From Pohlia nutans (Eukaryota; Streptophyta; Bryopsida; Bryales; Mniaceae), in contig CM040085.1 of NCBI GenBank assembly GCA_022496805.1, forward strand, positions 20,923,811 to 20,987,810: 64,000 nucleotides of DNA, written 5' to 3'. Made by a program: the position numbers and the translations under genes. This document shows positions 1 to 15,802 of the stretch, piece after piece; the first letter of the stretch is position 1; every line of letters starts with the position of its first letter. Below the pieces are notes generated by a model, which did not search any database, was not told where the DNA came from, and saw only the letters and a program-made list of their open reading frames with translations.

Positions 1-3000
1 ATGCTTGAGGGTTGCACTCTACATTATGTTTGAGAATCATGTGCGTTCATGATCCCCTCTAAAAACCCTTTGTATACGAGGGTTTAAATGTCTAAAAACC
101 TTTGATTGCTTATCTAGTTCGTCTTGATTATATGTTTAATGTAAGTATACGTCAATATTTTCAGCTTTAAGTACGTTCATTGTATATATACATAGTACGA
201 CAATGTTCAAATTAATCCCTAAAAGCCCGAGGGGTATTAAACAAAACATAGATGTGTTATAATATATTCCTTCTATATGTTTATCCGCTAACCGTCCTGG
301 CATTCATATTTTGGACATTTTTTGAGTTACTTTCACTTCAAAAGCTGTAATATTTTTATACAATGCTCAATTTCTAATAAAATTTGAAAAATCCCCCCTC
401 ACAAAGTCTCGTTTGAGTGGTCAAAATTTCAAATCAATCCGAGATGTATTGAATTTTTGGAAATCATTTGAATGTAGAGGTCTTTTTTTGGATAGTTTTT
501 GTGCATTTTGATGGCTGCAACTTCAGGGGCTTGTTTCTCCTTCATCCAATGCCCTTTTTCAATAAAAAATTAATTATTGGGTTAATTTCCCCTTAAAGTC
601 TAGTTATAATTGTAAAAGTTTCATATCAATCTATGTTGTTTTGAACGTTTGGGAGTCATTCTAGTGCACGGGTCTATTTTGGACACTTTTTGCTTTTTGG
701 GTCAAATGGGTCACTTTTCAAGCTACCTTTTGACATTACAAGGCCATTTTAGGGCACATCAAATTTTTTCATTAGTTTTTTTTGGTACCAATGTGTTTAC
801 ACTACTAGAAAATATGTGTCCAGAACAACAAAAAATCAACAGAGAATGGTTGATAGTTGGAGTTGATTTGGACAAGTTGATCTGGACATTTTTCAACAGA
901 GATATGTTGTTTGATTCTTGTTGTTCTGGTCCAAAAAATTCAATTACTCAAAAATAATAATTCTACTACCCGAATTAAATTTTTTAGCTTTGCTGAAAAC
1001 AAAATTTGTGCTGCCCGACCTAAAAATTGCAGCCTCCTAGACAATAATTTTCCGACTGCCCGGGAAAAATTTCTTGTTGCCCGGGGAAAAAATTCCTGCT
1101 GCCCGGACTGTAATTTTCAGCTGACCGGACCCCAGTCTCCAACTGCCCAGACCATAGTTTCGGGCTGCCCGGACCACAATACCCCACAACACCTCCACCA
1201 TCCGGATTTGAATCCAAGACCTCCTACATGGTAACCAAGAGATCTTACCAACTCACCAACGGTGAGTTACTTTGTGCTACTACGGTTTACTTATTGTTAC
1301 TTATAAATTCCGACATCAAAAATTTGGACTTTTGACAATTTTAGTGAACTTTGAAGGCTTGTTTCTCCTCCATACGGAGTCCGATTTTAATAAAAATTGT
1401 TGGAAAAGTTGCGTTCTAAAGTCTAGTATTAGTGGTAAAAATTTCACTTTGATCCAATATGTTGTGAAGCTTCTACATACATTTTAGTAGAAGGGGGTTC
1501 AACTAAAAAATAATTTTTATCTTTGATACCCAAAAAAATATGTTTTTAGAAATTCTTGAAATTTTTTATAGATATAGATAAAAACCTGCCTAATCTACTA
1601 CAAAAAAAAAATTGAAAAAAAAAAGTTTTTGACATCGTTAAAAATATCCAAAGTCTGGTATGGAAAAAAAAACAGCTCACAGCCATTAAAATTTCGTCGA
1701 AAAAAATATATTTTTGGAATTTTTTGAAACTTTTTGTAGGTACAGGAAAAAGCCTGCCTGATCTAATGAAAAAAAAAATTTGAATTTTTTTTTTTGACTT
1801 CGCTAAAAATATGCAAAGTCTGCTGTGGAAAAAAAACCGCTCCCAGCCATCAAAATTTCGTTCAAAAAAAAATATTTTTGGAATTTTTTGAAACTTTTAG
1901 TAACTATATAGAAAAGTCTGCCAGATCCACTCCCAAAAAAAATTTGACAAAAACATTTTTTATTTTTATTTTTTTTGTAATTAAAATTAATTTTTAATTT
2001 TTATAATTTTTTAATAAAATAGTAATATTAATTATTACAGAAATGTTTAAAAAGTGTTTTTATAATGTTTAAAAATTATTTTTAAAATGTTTTATTTTTA
2101 TTTTATTTTATTTTATATTAAGAATATATTAAAAAATTATTTTAAAAATTATTAAAAAATTATTATCCAACTTGATGTGGCCGAAATGCTGCAACATATC
2201 CACGTGAGATTTCAATTTTTATTTTATATTATATATTTTTTTTTAAAAATTATTCAATTTTTTTTAATATATATATTTTATTAATTTATGTGCATGAGAG
2301 CTCGCAGTTTTGATGAGGCTTCAGATTTCCTTTAATGTTATAGAAAGTTAAAAATTTGTGAAAATAGCACTTATAGTGCACAGACCAACAAAAATCAGTG
2401 AAAAAGGCACTTACAGTGCACGGACCAACAGAAATGAGTTGATTTTCTGTTGTTTTGGCCGTGATTTTCTAGTAGTGTTATATGATGATTTTGAACCACT
2501 TTATAGTTTAAAGTTTTTTCACCTCTAATGTGTTGCTAGGAAAATTTCAACGTCCTTTTTTTAACACTAAAACATTACGATCTTGCAATTTATGCGGCCA
2601 AATGACTCCAAATTTGATTCACATCATCTACAATATGTATACTACAAGATTGTATGGTTGAGATTTTTATACCCTACTTACAATTAGACCTATAACACAT
2701 CAAAAGCAATGATGTTCTTAAGCCCAAAAAAACTAGGGACGTTTAGGGGTTAATGAAGTTCGATTCTATAGACAAAATGTAGGGCATCATCTATACAAAT
2801 GATCCATATGGTCAAACTTCCAAAACAAATTGTATATATCATTTTATTGAATTTAAAAGCATTAACCTTTGAAAATTTGTATAAATTATAATTTTTGATT
2901 TTAGAGTTTAAAATTTAGCATGACTGGTTAAAATTGGTTTATCTATTGTAAACTTCAAAAAAGAAAAAGAAACAATCAAAAGAACATCATTACTTTGTCT

Positions 3001-4540
3001 AAATAGCAAATTTTATAACTCTAAGACCATGTTGAGGTGATCCACTTTGAAAAATTATCCCTGGTGGAGTTTAACTCAGATTGAAATAATTCAAATTGCG
3101 TTGAAAAATAAACTTTATGTAGTATTTTAAAATATTTATTTATTTTTACCAAAACTTATACTTTTGGGTTCCGGACAACCTGTCAATAACATGCAATGAC
3201 CTAAAAATGATCCCTTGGGATTTCAGGAGTTAATACCCCTTTGTGCACTCATGTATACTTGTACGTGTTTAGTACAATGCACCCCTGGGAAACAATGTAA
3301 GTATTTTGAATATGATCAATGGGTTATAGCAGACATGTAGATTTATGTTGTAGTCGAAACACATCTTTTATAGAATTTAAAATGTAGAATACAAAAGGAT
3401 GTTCTAATTCAAACCTAAACGAGTTAAGTCTCAAGTTACATCACATTTTAAATCTATTTGGAACCAAAGCACTTTGTCACATGTACATTGAAGAAAAACG
3501 CTCCAAAAAACATAAAAAGCTTTTGGGTTACAACAGTCGGTGGTAAACGGATGAAGTAAAATGTGTTTTGCAGACTAAGAAATCAAGAAAATGAGTTCCA
3601 TGTTAAACGTGGTGTTTGGTTAAAATATAACAATTACGGAATGGAGCTTGTAGAGGATAACTTGTCAACACCAAGAACCTCCGATTTGAAACGGAACAAA
3701 GTTTTAATTGTAAAGAACCAAATTCACAATTCTTCGACAAAACAAGTAAATGCCCTTACTTGATTTTACAAGCTTAGAGCATGGCCACTCATGCCCTCCT
3801 AGAGTCTCTCACACTCAAGAAGTAAGTGAAAAGTGTCAAGGGCCCTTCAAAAAAGCCTCTTGACTCTCAATCCTAACGTGTTAAAAATTGCCCTTCACAT
3901 CATTATTTAGTTGAGTATATCCCACATTCTACTTGTGATTGGTTCATTGACTATTTGATGCGCACCTTTAATGTGTGAGAGGCGTGCAAGGGTGAGGGAG
4001 TGAAAATGCAAGGACTCTTCAAATGTAAATGAATAATTTCAGCGAGTTAGCTCTAGTGTGCATGGGTGTGAATGCTCTTTATGTTGCTGAACGTCCTTTC
4101 TGGTCTTCACTAAGAGGAATCACCAGAGTAGAGATGCTGTCAACAATTACCGGTATTGTAGCTCTTGGAAGTTGGAACAAAGAAAGGGAAAAAGAGCATG
4201 GCCTGCAACTGACGGAAAGCAAGACCGTGCCACATGAAATGTGAGCCTCCCATAAAAAAATGTTCCGAAGCATCCATTATATGACGTGCCAACCTGGTGC
4301 CTGCCTCTTCCGCAGCGCCTAGAGGCTCCGCTGCGTCCAGGTCCGTCGCCCGCCCGCAGCTCCTCGAGCGCAACGACCACCACTGCTTGCTGCTACACTA
4401 CAGCTCCTCGCGTTCCCCTCGGGCGGATCTTCACCACTGTCATTTCCCTGCTGGTGTGCATTGGCGCTCTAACCCACATTCCCGATCGCTTCGCTTTGGT
4501 TTTCATTCTGGTATTCTCCGCTCGCTCGCTGGTGGCAGCG
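1..4540. other. AT-rich intergenic region and DiT1 upstream region
   Basis: No open frame here resembles a known protein. The stretch is AT-rich with long A and T runs (about 1500-2300) and contains degenerate repeat words shared with other spacers of the window, such as TTTAGGGGTTAA near 2741. The GC-rich tandem block with a tRNA-like head at 1008-1262 is listed separately. From about 4260 the composition becomes GC-rich, and this is probably the promoter and 5' leader of the DiT1 gene. The reading frame of DiT1 stays open upstream to 4286. Confidence 0.6.
1008..1262 (-). repeat. tRNA-derived SINE-like fragment with GC-rich tandem units
   Basis: Read on the minus strand, 1258-1248 gives a box A-like TGGTGAGTTGG and 1215-1204 a box B-like GGATTCAAATCC, spaced about 32 bases apart as in a tRNA internal promoter. 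No proper acceptor stem is visible, so this is not a functional tRNA. Directly downstream on the same strand, about 1190-1008 holds roughly eight degenerate units of 21-25 bases, each with a core like GTCCGGGCAG. This is the only GC-rich patch in the first 4 kb. A tRNA-headed SINE is the simplest reading, but I cannot name the family. Confidence 0.45.
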
Positions 4541-7292
4541 ATGGCGTCCATGGCCTCTGTCGCTGTGCAATCCCACCACGGGCTGCGCTTCCCCTCCGTG
4601 TCCGCCTCGCTTGCAGCTCCTCTGGGTCATTCCACCAGGGTCGCCCTGCGCAAACGCGCCGGGAGTTTGAATTTGCAGGCCTCGGCGAGGGAGTCCTTCT
4701 TCGCGGGCGACAATGCGTCGCTGCTGCGCAAGGGCGCTCTCGTCGCGTTGCGGCCGCAGCGGAGGAGCGATGTGGGCGTGCGCGCGGACGCGGCCGCGGC
4801 CTCCATGCCCGCCGCGCCGGCTCCCAAGAAGGAGGAGCCGTGGCAGGGCGCGGCCTTGAAGCCTCTGGCGGCGTCGATCGCCGTGGGCGTGCTGGTGTGG
4901 CTGATCCCCGTGCCCACGGGCGTGACGAAGAATGCGTGGCAGCTGCTGTCGATCTTCCTGGCGACGGTGGTGGGCATCATCACGCAGCCGCTGCCGCTGG
5001 GCGCCGTGGCGCTGATGGGGCTGGGCGCGGCCGTGTTGACGAAGACGCTGACGTTCGCGGCGGCATTCAGCGCGTTCGGCGATCCGATCCCGTGGCTGAT
5101 CGCGCTCGCGTTCTTCTTCGCGAAGGGGTTCATCAAGACGGGGCTGGGCAACCGCGTGGCGTACCAATTCGTGAAGCTGTTCGGGAAGACGTCGCTGGGG
5201 CTGGGGTACAGCTTGGTGTTCGCGGAGGCTCTGCTGGCGCCGGCGATTCCGTCGGTGTCGGCGCGCGCGGGCGGGATCTTTTTGCCGCTGGTGAAGGCGC
5301 TGTGCCTGGCGTGCGGGAGCAAGGCGGGCGACGGGACGGAGCGGAAGCTGGGGTCGTGGCTGATGCTGACGTGCTTCCAGACGTCGGTGATCACATCGGC
5401 GATGTTTCTGACGGCGATGGCGGCGAATCCGCTGAGCGTGAACCTGGCGATGGGCGCGATCGGGCAGGCGATCACGTGGACGGATTGGGCGGTAGCGGCA
5501 TTCGTGCCGGGGCTGGTGTCACTGTTGGTGATCCCGGCACTGCTGTACGTGGTGTACCCACCGGAGGTGAAGAGCAGCCCGGACGCGCCTCGGCTGGCGC
5601 AGGAGAATTTGGCGAAGATGGGGCCGATGTCGAAGAACGAGAAGATCATGGCCGTCACCCTGGTCGCCACGGTACGTGTCGTGATCTCTAGGACTTATGC
5701 TAGATTGAATGGACGCGTAATGGGAACGATGAAGCAGTTTATGTCATTTTTGGGTTATTTTAGAGCTTTTTCGGTACATAATTTTTTGATTGAAAAGACC
5801 TGGAATAAAGAAGCTTGCTTTTCCCAAGCACACTATAGCACTAATCTGCTCAATTTGTATGATTCCTGACAAGAGCAATTTGATTTCTTATCTCTCTCAA
5901 GAAGTAACGTTAAATGGAACGAGTAAATTCTACAAGGGAGTGCTATGAAGAATGCAACTTTAAGTATTTCCGTTTTTGATTGCCACCTACATTGGAGAAC
6001 TATATAGAAATGTGACGTCTTACAAAGACCATGGGTTGCGATGTCTTACAAACATAAGGTTTTTCTTGAACTTTTTATTCTTATGCCTGATCTCCGTGAG
6101 AGTAGATTAATTGGAGTTAGTGCTCCTGTTTTTAACGATAGGAGCATTTCCTGTAATTTTAGTAACGCCTTTGAAGCTAGTCCTTGCCGTATTTAATTTC
6201 TCCTGCGTTGGACTGGAGGTTTAACCTGTTTCCATTGGCGTCAGATCAATCATACCTATCAGATGTTGACGTTATTTTCAGTAGCTGAAATCGCATTCGT
6301 AACTAATCAGATGGACTGTCAAATCTAGCAGATGGATTACTCGTCTTCATTCTTAGGATTGTTTTCGATCTAGGTCATGGGTTTGCGTTAGTGTATTTGC
6401 GCCATAATGCTCTGGAGCTAGCTGCCGTGGTGTTAAAGCTGCTCCAAAATGGACAAAAATTAACTTTTCTCGACGTTGCCATTGGCCAGGTTGGGCTTTG
6501 GATTTTCGGAAGCGCATTGGGTGTGGACGCTGTGTCGGCCGCCATTCTGGGGCTGTCAGTTCTTCTGACGACCGGTGTGGTTACCTGGAAGGAGTGCTTG
6601 GCTGAGTCCGTAGCTTGGGACACGCTGACTTGGTTCGCAGCCCTGATCGCGATGGCTGGATACCTGAACAAGTACGGATTGATCGCCTGGTTCAGTCAGA
6701 ATGTCGTGAAGGTACGATACATATGAATCCTTGTATGAACTCCTGTATCCGGAAACTACATTGTTTCATTGCAGGAGTCTGGTGCTCTGAGTTGGGTGGA
6801 ATGTGCATCTTTTTGGCACTGAGTGCATTGAAGCAGGAGTGAAGTGAAGTGTAGTTTTGGTTGTCAAGGGAATGACGTGAGGTGTTGTACGATGGTGTGG
6901 AAAGACTGATGGTGTGATGTTTGTGACAGGTTGTTGGAGGGTTGGGACTGGCGTGGCAAGCATCGTTCGGAATTCTGGTGATGCTGTACTTCTACTCACA
7001 CTACTTCTTTGCGAGCGGGGCGGCTCACATCGGAGCGATGTTCACAGCGTTTTTGTCGGTGTCAACGGCATTGGGCACGCCGCCGCTGTTTGGGGCGCTG
7101 GTGTTGGCGTTCCTGTCGAATCTGATGGGAGGGTTGACTCACTACGGAATCGGATCAGCTCCGGTGTTTTACGGGGCAGGGTATGTGCCACTGTCTCAAT
7201 GGTGGGGTTACGGGTTCTTGTGCAGCGTGGTGAACATCATCATCTGGCTGGGAGTCGGTGGTGTGTGGTGGAAGTTCTTGGGCCTGTGGTAG
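4541..7292 (+). CDS. DiT1: Plastid 2-oxoglutarate/malate translocator (DiT1-type)
   Basis: This is a DASS/CitT-family dicarboxylate exchanger of the inner plastid envelope, which imports 2-oxoglutarate for ammonia assimilation in exchange for malate. There are three exons: 4541-5671, 6490-6711 and 6930-7292, with both introns in phase 0 and GT-AG, giving 571 aa (family about 550-570). The chosen start begins MASMASVAVQS, and residues 1 to about 90 form an Ala/Ser/Arg-rich transit peptide ending before PAPKKEEPWQG. Family blocks are clear: MSKNEKIMAVTLVAT joined to VGLWIFG across intron 1, ESVAWDTLTWFAALIAMAGY, YSHYFFASGAAHIGAM, and GGLTHYGIGSAPVFYGAGY near the C-terminus. The multiple hydrophobic segments of the family are present. 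The frame is open for 85 codons upstream of the ATG, so a longer N-terminus is possible but less plausible. About 500 bases of probable 3' UTR follow, with AATAAAA near 7766. Confidence 0.96.
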
Positions 7293-8188
7293 AGCGTTGG
7301 TTCCCATGCATGCCTCTGCTTGTAATTTGAGTTAGGAAAGGTCGGTTTAGACAATTTTGAGATCTATTCTGGAGATAGAATGGTGCTTGTTGGAAGTTTG
7401 AGAGCCAATGTAAGGTGCAGAAGAGAGAGTCTTCGAGATAGTTTTTCGTGGGCTGCTCCATCACGAAACTTGTTGCTACCGTTTTTACTACTTGGGCAAT
7501 CTGTTGATCATTTTGCCCGGCCTCGAAATACCAATCGGATGGAGCAATTACCCGACTGGACAATTTTGATAGCGCAGGAGTTTGAATTAGTGATGGAAGA
7601 GGTTCGAAGCAATTATTTATGGCAGGAGGGAATTTTTGTAGCTTCCTGGCCATGAAGAATCCTGGAGGAAATAACGAAATAAACGCTTTTGGGCTCCGCA
7701 GAAGTTTTGCGCTAGAGTCTTGTTCCATTTAGTTAGCAACACCGTTGTATTTTCACTCTGATAAGAAAATAAAAGTTCTACCTTGTCTCCACAATATATA
7801 TTTAATTTTGTGATTGTGTCGTGATTCCTATTGGTATTTGTCAATCGCTCGACGAAGTCGAGGTCTCTGTTCAGCAACTTGCATTCCTCATTCTCATCTA
7901 GACAAGGAATGCATATCTAAAGTCAATCAATAGGCTGCTACCTGGAACTTCTTACACTTTATTGGAGGAAGAATCCGTTACCTCAGCATCTTTGGAAAGG
8001 GAATGCAGATTGCTTTTGGGCACGTCTTGAGCTCATCTGAGGTGGGCTTACCAAAAGCTGCAAGAGGAAGACAGGAGCTAGCCACTCATTGAGGAAATGT
8101 CAAACTTTGGAGTTTTTTTGTTCCCATTTACAAGTAGAAGAGTAAGGAAGGCTTCACAAGTCCATGTGAATGAAAAAGGAGAGTGTTA

Positions 8189-8323
8189 AGGTAGACATAC
8201 CCATTACCACCCAGCAGTCAATTCCGCACTTATATACTGGTAGTGTACATTATAGAGCACAGATGTATACAGCTGGTATATGAGGGCGGAATTGAGTGAT
8301 GGGGGTAATGGATATGCCTATCT
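8189..8323. repeat. 135-base near-perfect hairpin (foldback element or miRNA-precursor-like)
   Basis: The left arm 8189-8238 and the right arm 8275-8323 are inverted copies that match at roughly four of five positions. They include an uninterrupted TCAATTCCGC paired with GCGGAATTGA. The inner part (TGGTAGTGTACAT against ATGTATACAGCTGG) extends the pairing, leaving a loop of about 12 bases. It lies about 900 bases downstream of the DiT1 stop. It could be a small foldback transposon or a small-RNA precursor, and the sequence alone does not decide. Confidence 0.6.
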
Positions 8324-8650
8324 TTGGGTGATTCTCCTGGGTATGTTGCATGGACTTAGGTGGTTGCCATGAATTCTCACAAGTGCTGAAGAATATTATG
8401 TGAATTGCCATTTTAAATGACCCAAGACCATAGTAAATAAAGAGTTCATTGGACACAATTCGTTTAAAGTTTGTTTACCCATGATGAATCCCCTATCAAA
8501 AGCGACCCTACATTTGGTTCCAAAAGCTTTAAAACCTAAATATTGATTGCTTAAGATGTAAACTTGAACACAATCAGAACATGAAAGCCTGGTGTCAATT
8601 TTGACACATGTAAGTATTATTTTGAAAATTCATACCTTATTCATACATTA

Positions 8651-8988
8651 GAGATAACCGAAAAGAGTGTCTCAAAGTGGAAACTCACCTCATTCTTACC
8701 TTCAACTCATTTTCAGTTCAAAAAAACAACAAAACTAGTGTATAGTGAGTTGAAGAATAATCTAAAGCAAGACCTTGCACTGCACATGAGAGTGGAACTT
8801 GTGACCTCCCCATTGCTAGAGGAGAGTTCTGACAAATCCCACAAGTTCCCACAAGTTCCTCCAACTCTATGACTTTATTCATGAAGGGACCAAGGGACTA
8901 TTCATGTGTAAGGCATGTTAGAAACCGGTTATATAAGATTGTTGACGCATAGACTCTATACAGAGCCCTCTTTGTTTTCGGTTAACTC
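8651..8988. mobile_element. MITE-like element with GAGTTAACCGAAAA ends, copy 1
   Basis: The left end reads GAGATAACCGAAAAG and the right end TTTTCGGTTAACTC, an inverted repeat of about 14 bases with one mismatch. The 338-base interior shares blocks such as the CTAAAGCAAG region with the second copy at 16943-17252 in the same order. It has no coding capacity. I could not see a clean target-site duplication. Confidence 0.55.
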
Positions 8989-9442
8989 AATTGTCCAAAT
9001 AATGTAGCTAAAGGGTACCAAAATACTCTTTCAAATGAAAATAATTCTTATTTGAAAATAGTAAATATGCTTAGTTGCTATTATCAAGACTTCAACTCCC
9101 TCAAAGACACGGTTAGCAAGGTGTACCGTTTTCCATAACTTTTTTGATTCTTTGGAAGAGTATCCACGTAACGGAATTACCTAAATCCGTGATATCCACC
9201 GCGCCTTCAGGACCCCATAGGGCGCCACGGTAGCAGGGCACACCTAAACCCCGAGCCCCATTTGTGTATATGCGCACCTCGTCGCTCGCGATCTGCCCTT
9301 TTCGTTTCCTCTTCGCTTTCGCACGCCGCGAGAGGTGCTGCGTTCACAAACCCAGTCCTCAGGGGGTTTGGGAGGCTGCCATTTCGTTGCGGAAGATTGC
9401 TGGCATTCCTTGAGGGTTCAGAGCGAGCGAGGGTTTAGCGAC

Positions 9443-13468
<4,026 letters not shown>

Positions 13469-14200
13469 AGAGCGTGGACAGTGTCTGGGTTCACATGTAG
13501 AACCCTAAACCTGCAAGTGAGTTCATGCTGAGAGGCCCTAGAGGGTGATTTTGAGGATTATCTGTAGTCTTGTGTGGTGAGGAGGAATTGCACCTCATGG
13601 ATCTGTATCCCCATAAGCGAACACTATTATCGATCAAGGCTGTGTACTTGGATTCCTCCTAGTGCGCACTGCCTTCTGTCATCAGGTGAAGCATATGCCG
13701 TTTGTGGAAACTGTGTGCTTTGTAGTGACCACAAGCTTGGTCTTGGGAGTATTATCGCAAGGACCTGCCCGAGCTGCTGTGATCAGTACCAGTTGCAATA
13801 CAGAAAACACCTAGTGTTAACACGTGTTACTTGCCAGACAGGATCATCCAAGGAATTGAGGTTTAAATGGGGTTTGTGCTCGCAATTATTCTCTTGTAAA
13901 ATTCAAAATGAACCGTACTGTACCTGATTAAGTAAATAGGAAGGGATTCTGTTGGTTGTACATCCGTGATTTACATTTGCATCAAAGACACGAATTCACA
14001 CTATGATTGAAAAGCTCAAGTAAAATCAAGGCCAGGGAGACGACCCACAAACCTCTCTATGATGTTGCTTTTTTGGGGAGGTCGGATGGGAAGACATTAA
14101 TGGGACTTCTCTAAATGAGTGTTGTGAACATTTCCTGAGGCAAAGAAATTGCCCCCTATGAACTTGTTGAGGCCCTCAAAATTCCATGGGGTGGCCTATA
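13469..14200. other. KARI 3' UTR and spacer
   Basis: The first few hundred bases are probably the 3' UTR of the reductoisomerase gene. An open frame at 13574-13927 has no recognisable family and is probably untranslated sequence. The spacer ends at the TA (14199-14200) that flanks the Tc1-like element. Confidence 0.5.
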
Positions 14201-14226
14201 CAGTGACTGCCAAAACTGAGTACGAA
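14201..14226 (+). repeat. Left terminal inverted repeat of the Tc1-like element
   Basis: It starts CAGTGACTGCC and is paired with 15803-15828 at one mismatch. The inner direct-repeat partner is at about 14391-14410. Confidence 0.85.
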
Positions 14227-14390
14227 CACAGCTTACTGAAATTTAACAAACAATGTAGGGAAATTGGATGCGTCAAAAATGAAACCATAAATTGCACAGG
14301 ATTACCATTGCAATCAGTCATACTTCCATGGGGATTGAGGTCTATTACACACATGTATGCATGTTAAAAAAAAAGTAAAGTGAAGTTCAG

Positions 14391-14410
14391 TCCAAAACTC
14401 AGTTTTGCTC
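14391..14410 (+). repeat. Left inner transposase-site-like repeat
   Basis: This copy of the CCAAAACT core lies 182 bases inside the left outer copy. Its inverted partner is near 15621-15640, placed symmetrically from the right end. Confidence 0.65.
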
Positions 14411-14428
14411 ACATTAGCTGGAACAAAG

Positions 14429-15473
14429 TTAAAAATTTGTCCACCTACCCTTAGCAACTATAACAGCTGCAATGCGCTTAAGCATGCTTTTATACAAGTT
14501 CTTACACTCATTGGGAGTAATTGAAGCCCAACAATCCTCAACACGCTCCCACAATTCTAACATTCCTTTGGGAGGTCTCTCATATTGGTTGAGTCGACGT
14601 TTTAAAGTTGCCCACAAATGTTCGATCGGATTCAAGTCTGGAGATTGCGCCGGCCACTTCAAAAGAGTGAATTCTTGCGAATTCAGCCAACGGCGCACAC
14701 TCTTGGATGTATGCTTTGGGTCATTATCCTGTTGAAAAATCAAATTGGCAGGATCTAGATTGTATGTATGCAGTGTATGAACCAGTTCTCGCTCTAAAAT
14801 TTCTCTATACATGTACTGATCCATTCTTCCCTCAATCCTACACATCATACCAAGGCCACTCGGAGTCATGCAACCCCACATCATCACTCCCCCACCTCCA
14901 AAGTTGACAGTTTGTTGCACCATTCCAGCACTTCTACTCCGTCCATCACGAAACCAACACCAACTGCGACCATCAGAGTAAAATCGGTTGATTTTTGTTT
15001 CATCAGAAAATACTACACAATCCCAATCATCATCAGTCCAATGGCAATGACGTCTAGCAAATTCTAATTGTCCTTTAATTTGAAGAAGTGTGAGCTTTGG
15101 TTTCTTTTGCTTCACTTCACATTTCAAACCTGCTTTTCGTAACATTCTCCTCACAGTACTATCACTCATACCAACATGAAGCTCCTCTCAAGTAATTTCC
15201 AACTTTGTGTGCAGTTTCTAAGCCACCTATAGTGATTTCTCTCACACAAGCCCTGCGATCAGCTGCACTGTACACCTATGGCCTGCCACCAAAACTGCGA
15301 TTCACATCACTCAACTCACTCAAATGTTGCTTACGAAATTGTGCAACCCAACTTTGGGATACTTGTAAGTCTCTAGCAACATTTCTAGTACTTTCACCCC
15401 TCCTCAACTTTTCTAAAGTAGCTTCTTCTATCTGCTTTCTATCAACAACAGAGAGAGACCTTAATGAAACCAT
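14429..15473 (-). pseudogene. Tc1-like DD34E transposase, two disabling changes
   Basis: The transposase would act in the nucleus by binding the terminal repeats and cutting and pasting the element. The N-terminal part (from ATG at 15473) has the helix-turn-helix pattern TRNVARDLQVSQSWVAQFRK. The C-terminal part (14429-15169) has the catalytic core: first Asp in VVFSDETKINRF, second Asp in IFQQDNDPKHTSK, and Glu in SPDLNPIEHLW, with 34 residues between the second Asp and the Glu. The expected length is about 345 aa. Two lesions are seen: an in-frame TAG at 15278-15276 just after GGRP, and a one-base shift between about 15182 and 15197. The rest of the frame, including the residues between the lesions (DRRACVREITIGGLETAHK), is intact, so inactivation looks fairly recent. 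The core resembles fungal Tc1 proteins as I remember them. Confidence 0.92.
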
Positions 15474-15802
15474 TTTGCTCAATTTGCATACATGATGTGC
15501 ACTGAATAGGGACACAATTATAAATGTGAAGGCCAAGAACATGCCCATCCAAAAAAATAGACCCAGAAAACCACTTGTGCATGTCAAATTTGTAGCATTC
15601 ACCGCGTAATCCAAGTGTGAGCATAACTGAGTTTTAGAGCTAATTTACTTTGATCTATATCTTTCTCAAATCATTTTGCATTGCTGGACTTGTAATTTGG
15701 TAGCCACATCATTTACTTGAATGTATACTTGTGCCGTCAACTGATTTGGCATTAAATGCAGTAAATTATAAAATATGAATGGCTAAAGGTAGACTAAGCT
15801 AT

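Larger units (their letters stand above)
7293..9442. other. DiT1 3' flank, spacer and KARI promoter
   Basis: About the first 500 bases are probably the DiT1 3' UTR. The spacer then carries a long hairpin (8189-8323) and a MITE-like element (8651-8988), both listed separately. From about 9200 the sequence becomes GC-rich and is probably the promoter and 5' leader of the ketol-acid reductoisomerase gene. No other gene is visible. Confidence 0.6.

Noticed and set aside
1203..1262. Possible functional tRNA gene on the minus strand.
   Set aside because: Box A- and B-like words are present, but no acceptor stem pairs and the anticodon arm does not fold cleanly. A SINE-type relic fits better.
4627..5670. 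Long open frame on the minus strand opposite DiT1 exon 1 (347 codons).
   Set aside because: It is the antisense shadow of a GC-rich exon; the sense strand encodes a well-recognised protein and the antisense product resembles nothing.
4297..5691. Second long plus-strand frame over DiT1 exon 1 (464 codons).
   Set aside because: It is an Arg/Gly/Ala-rich out-of-frame reading of GC-rich codons, with no family.
13574..13927. Frame of 117 codons after the reductoisomerase.
   Set aside because: It is Cys-rich but without any motif, immediately follows the KARI stop and lacks splice partners; it is probably 3' UTR.
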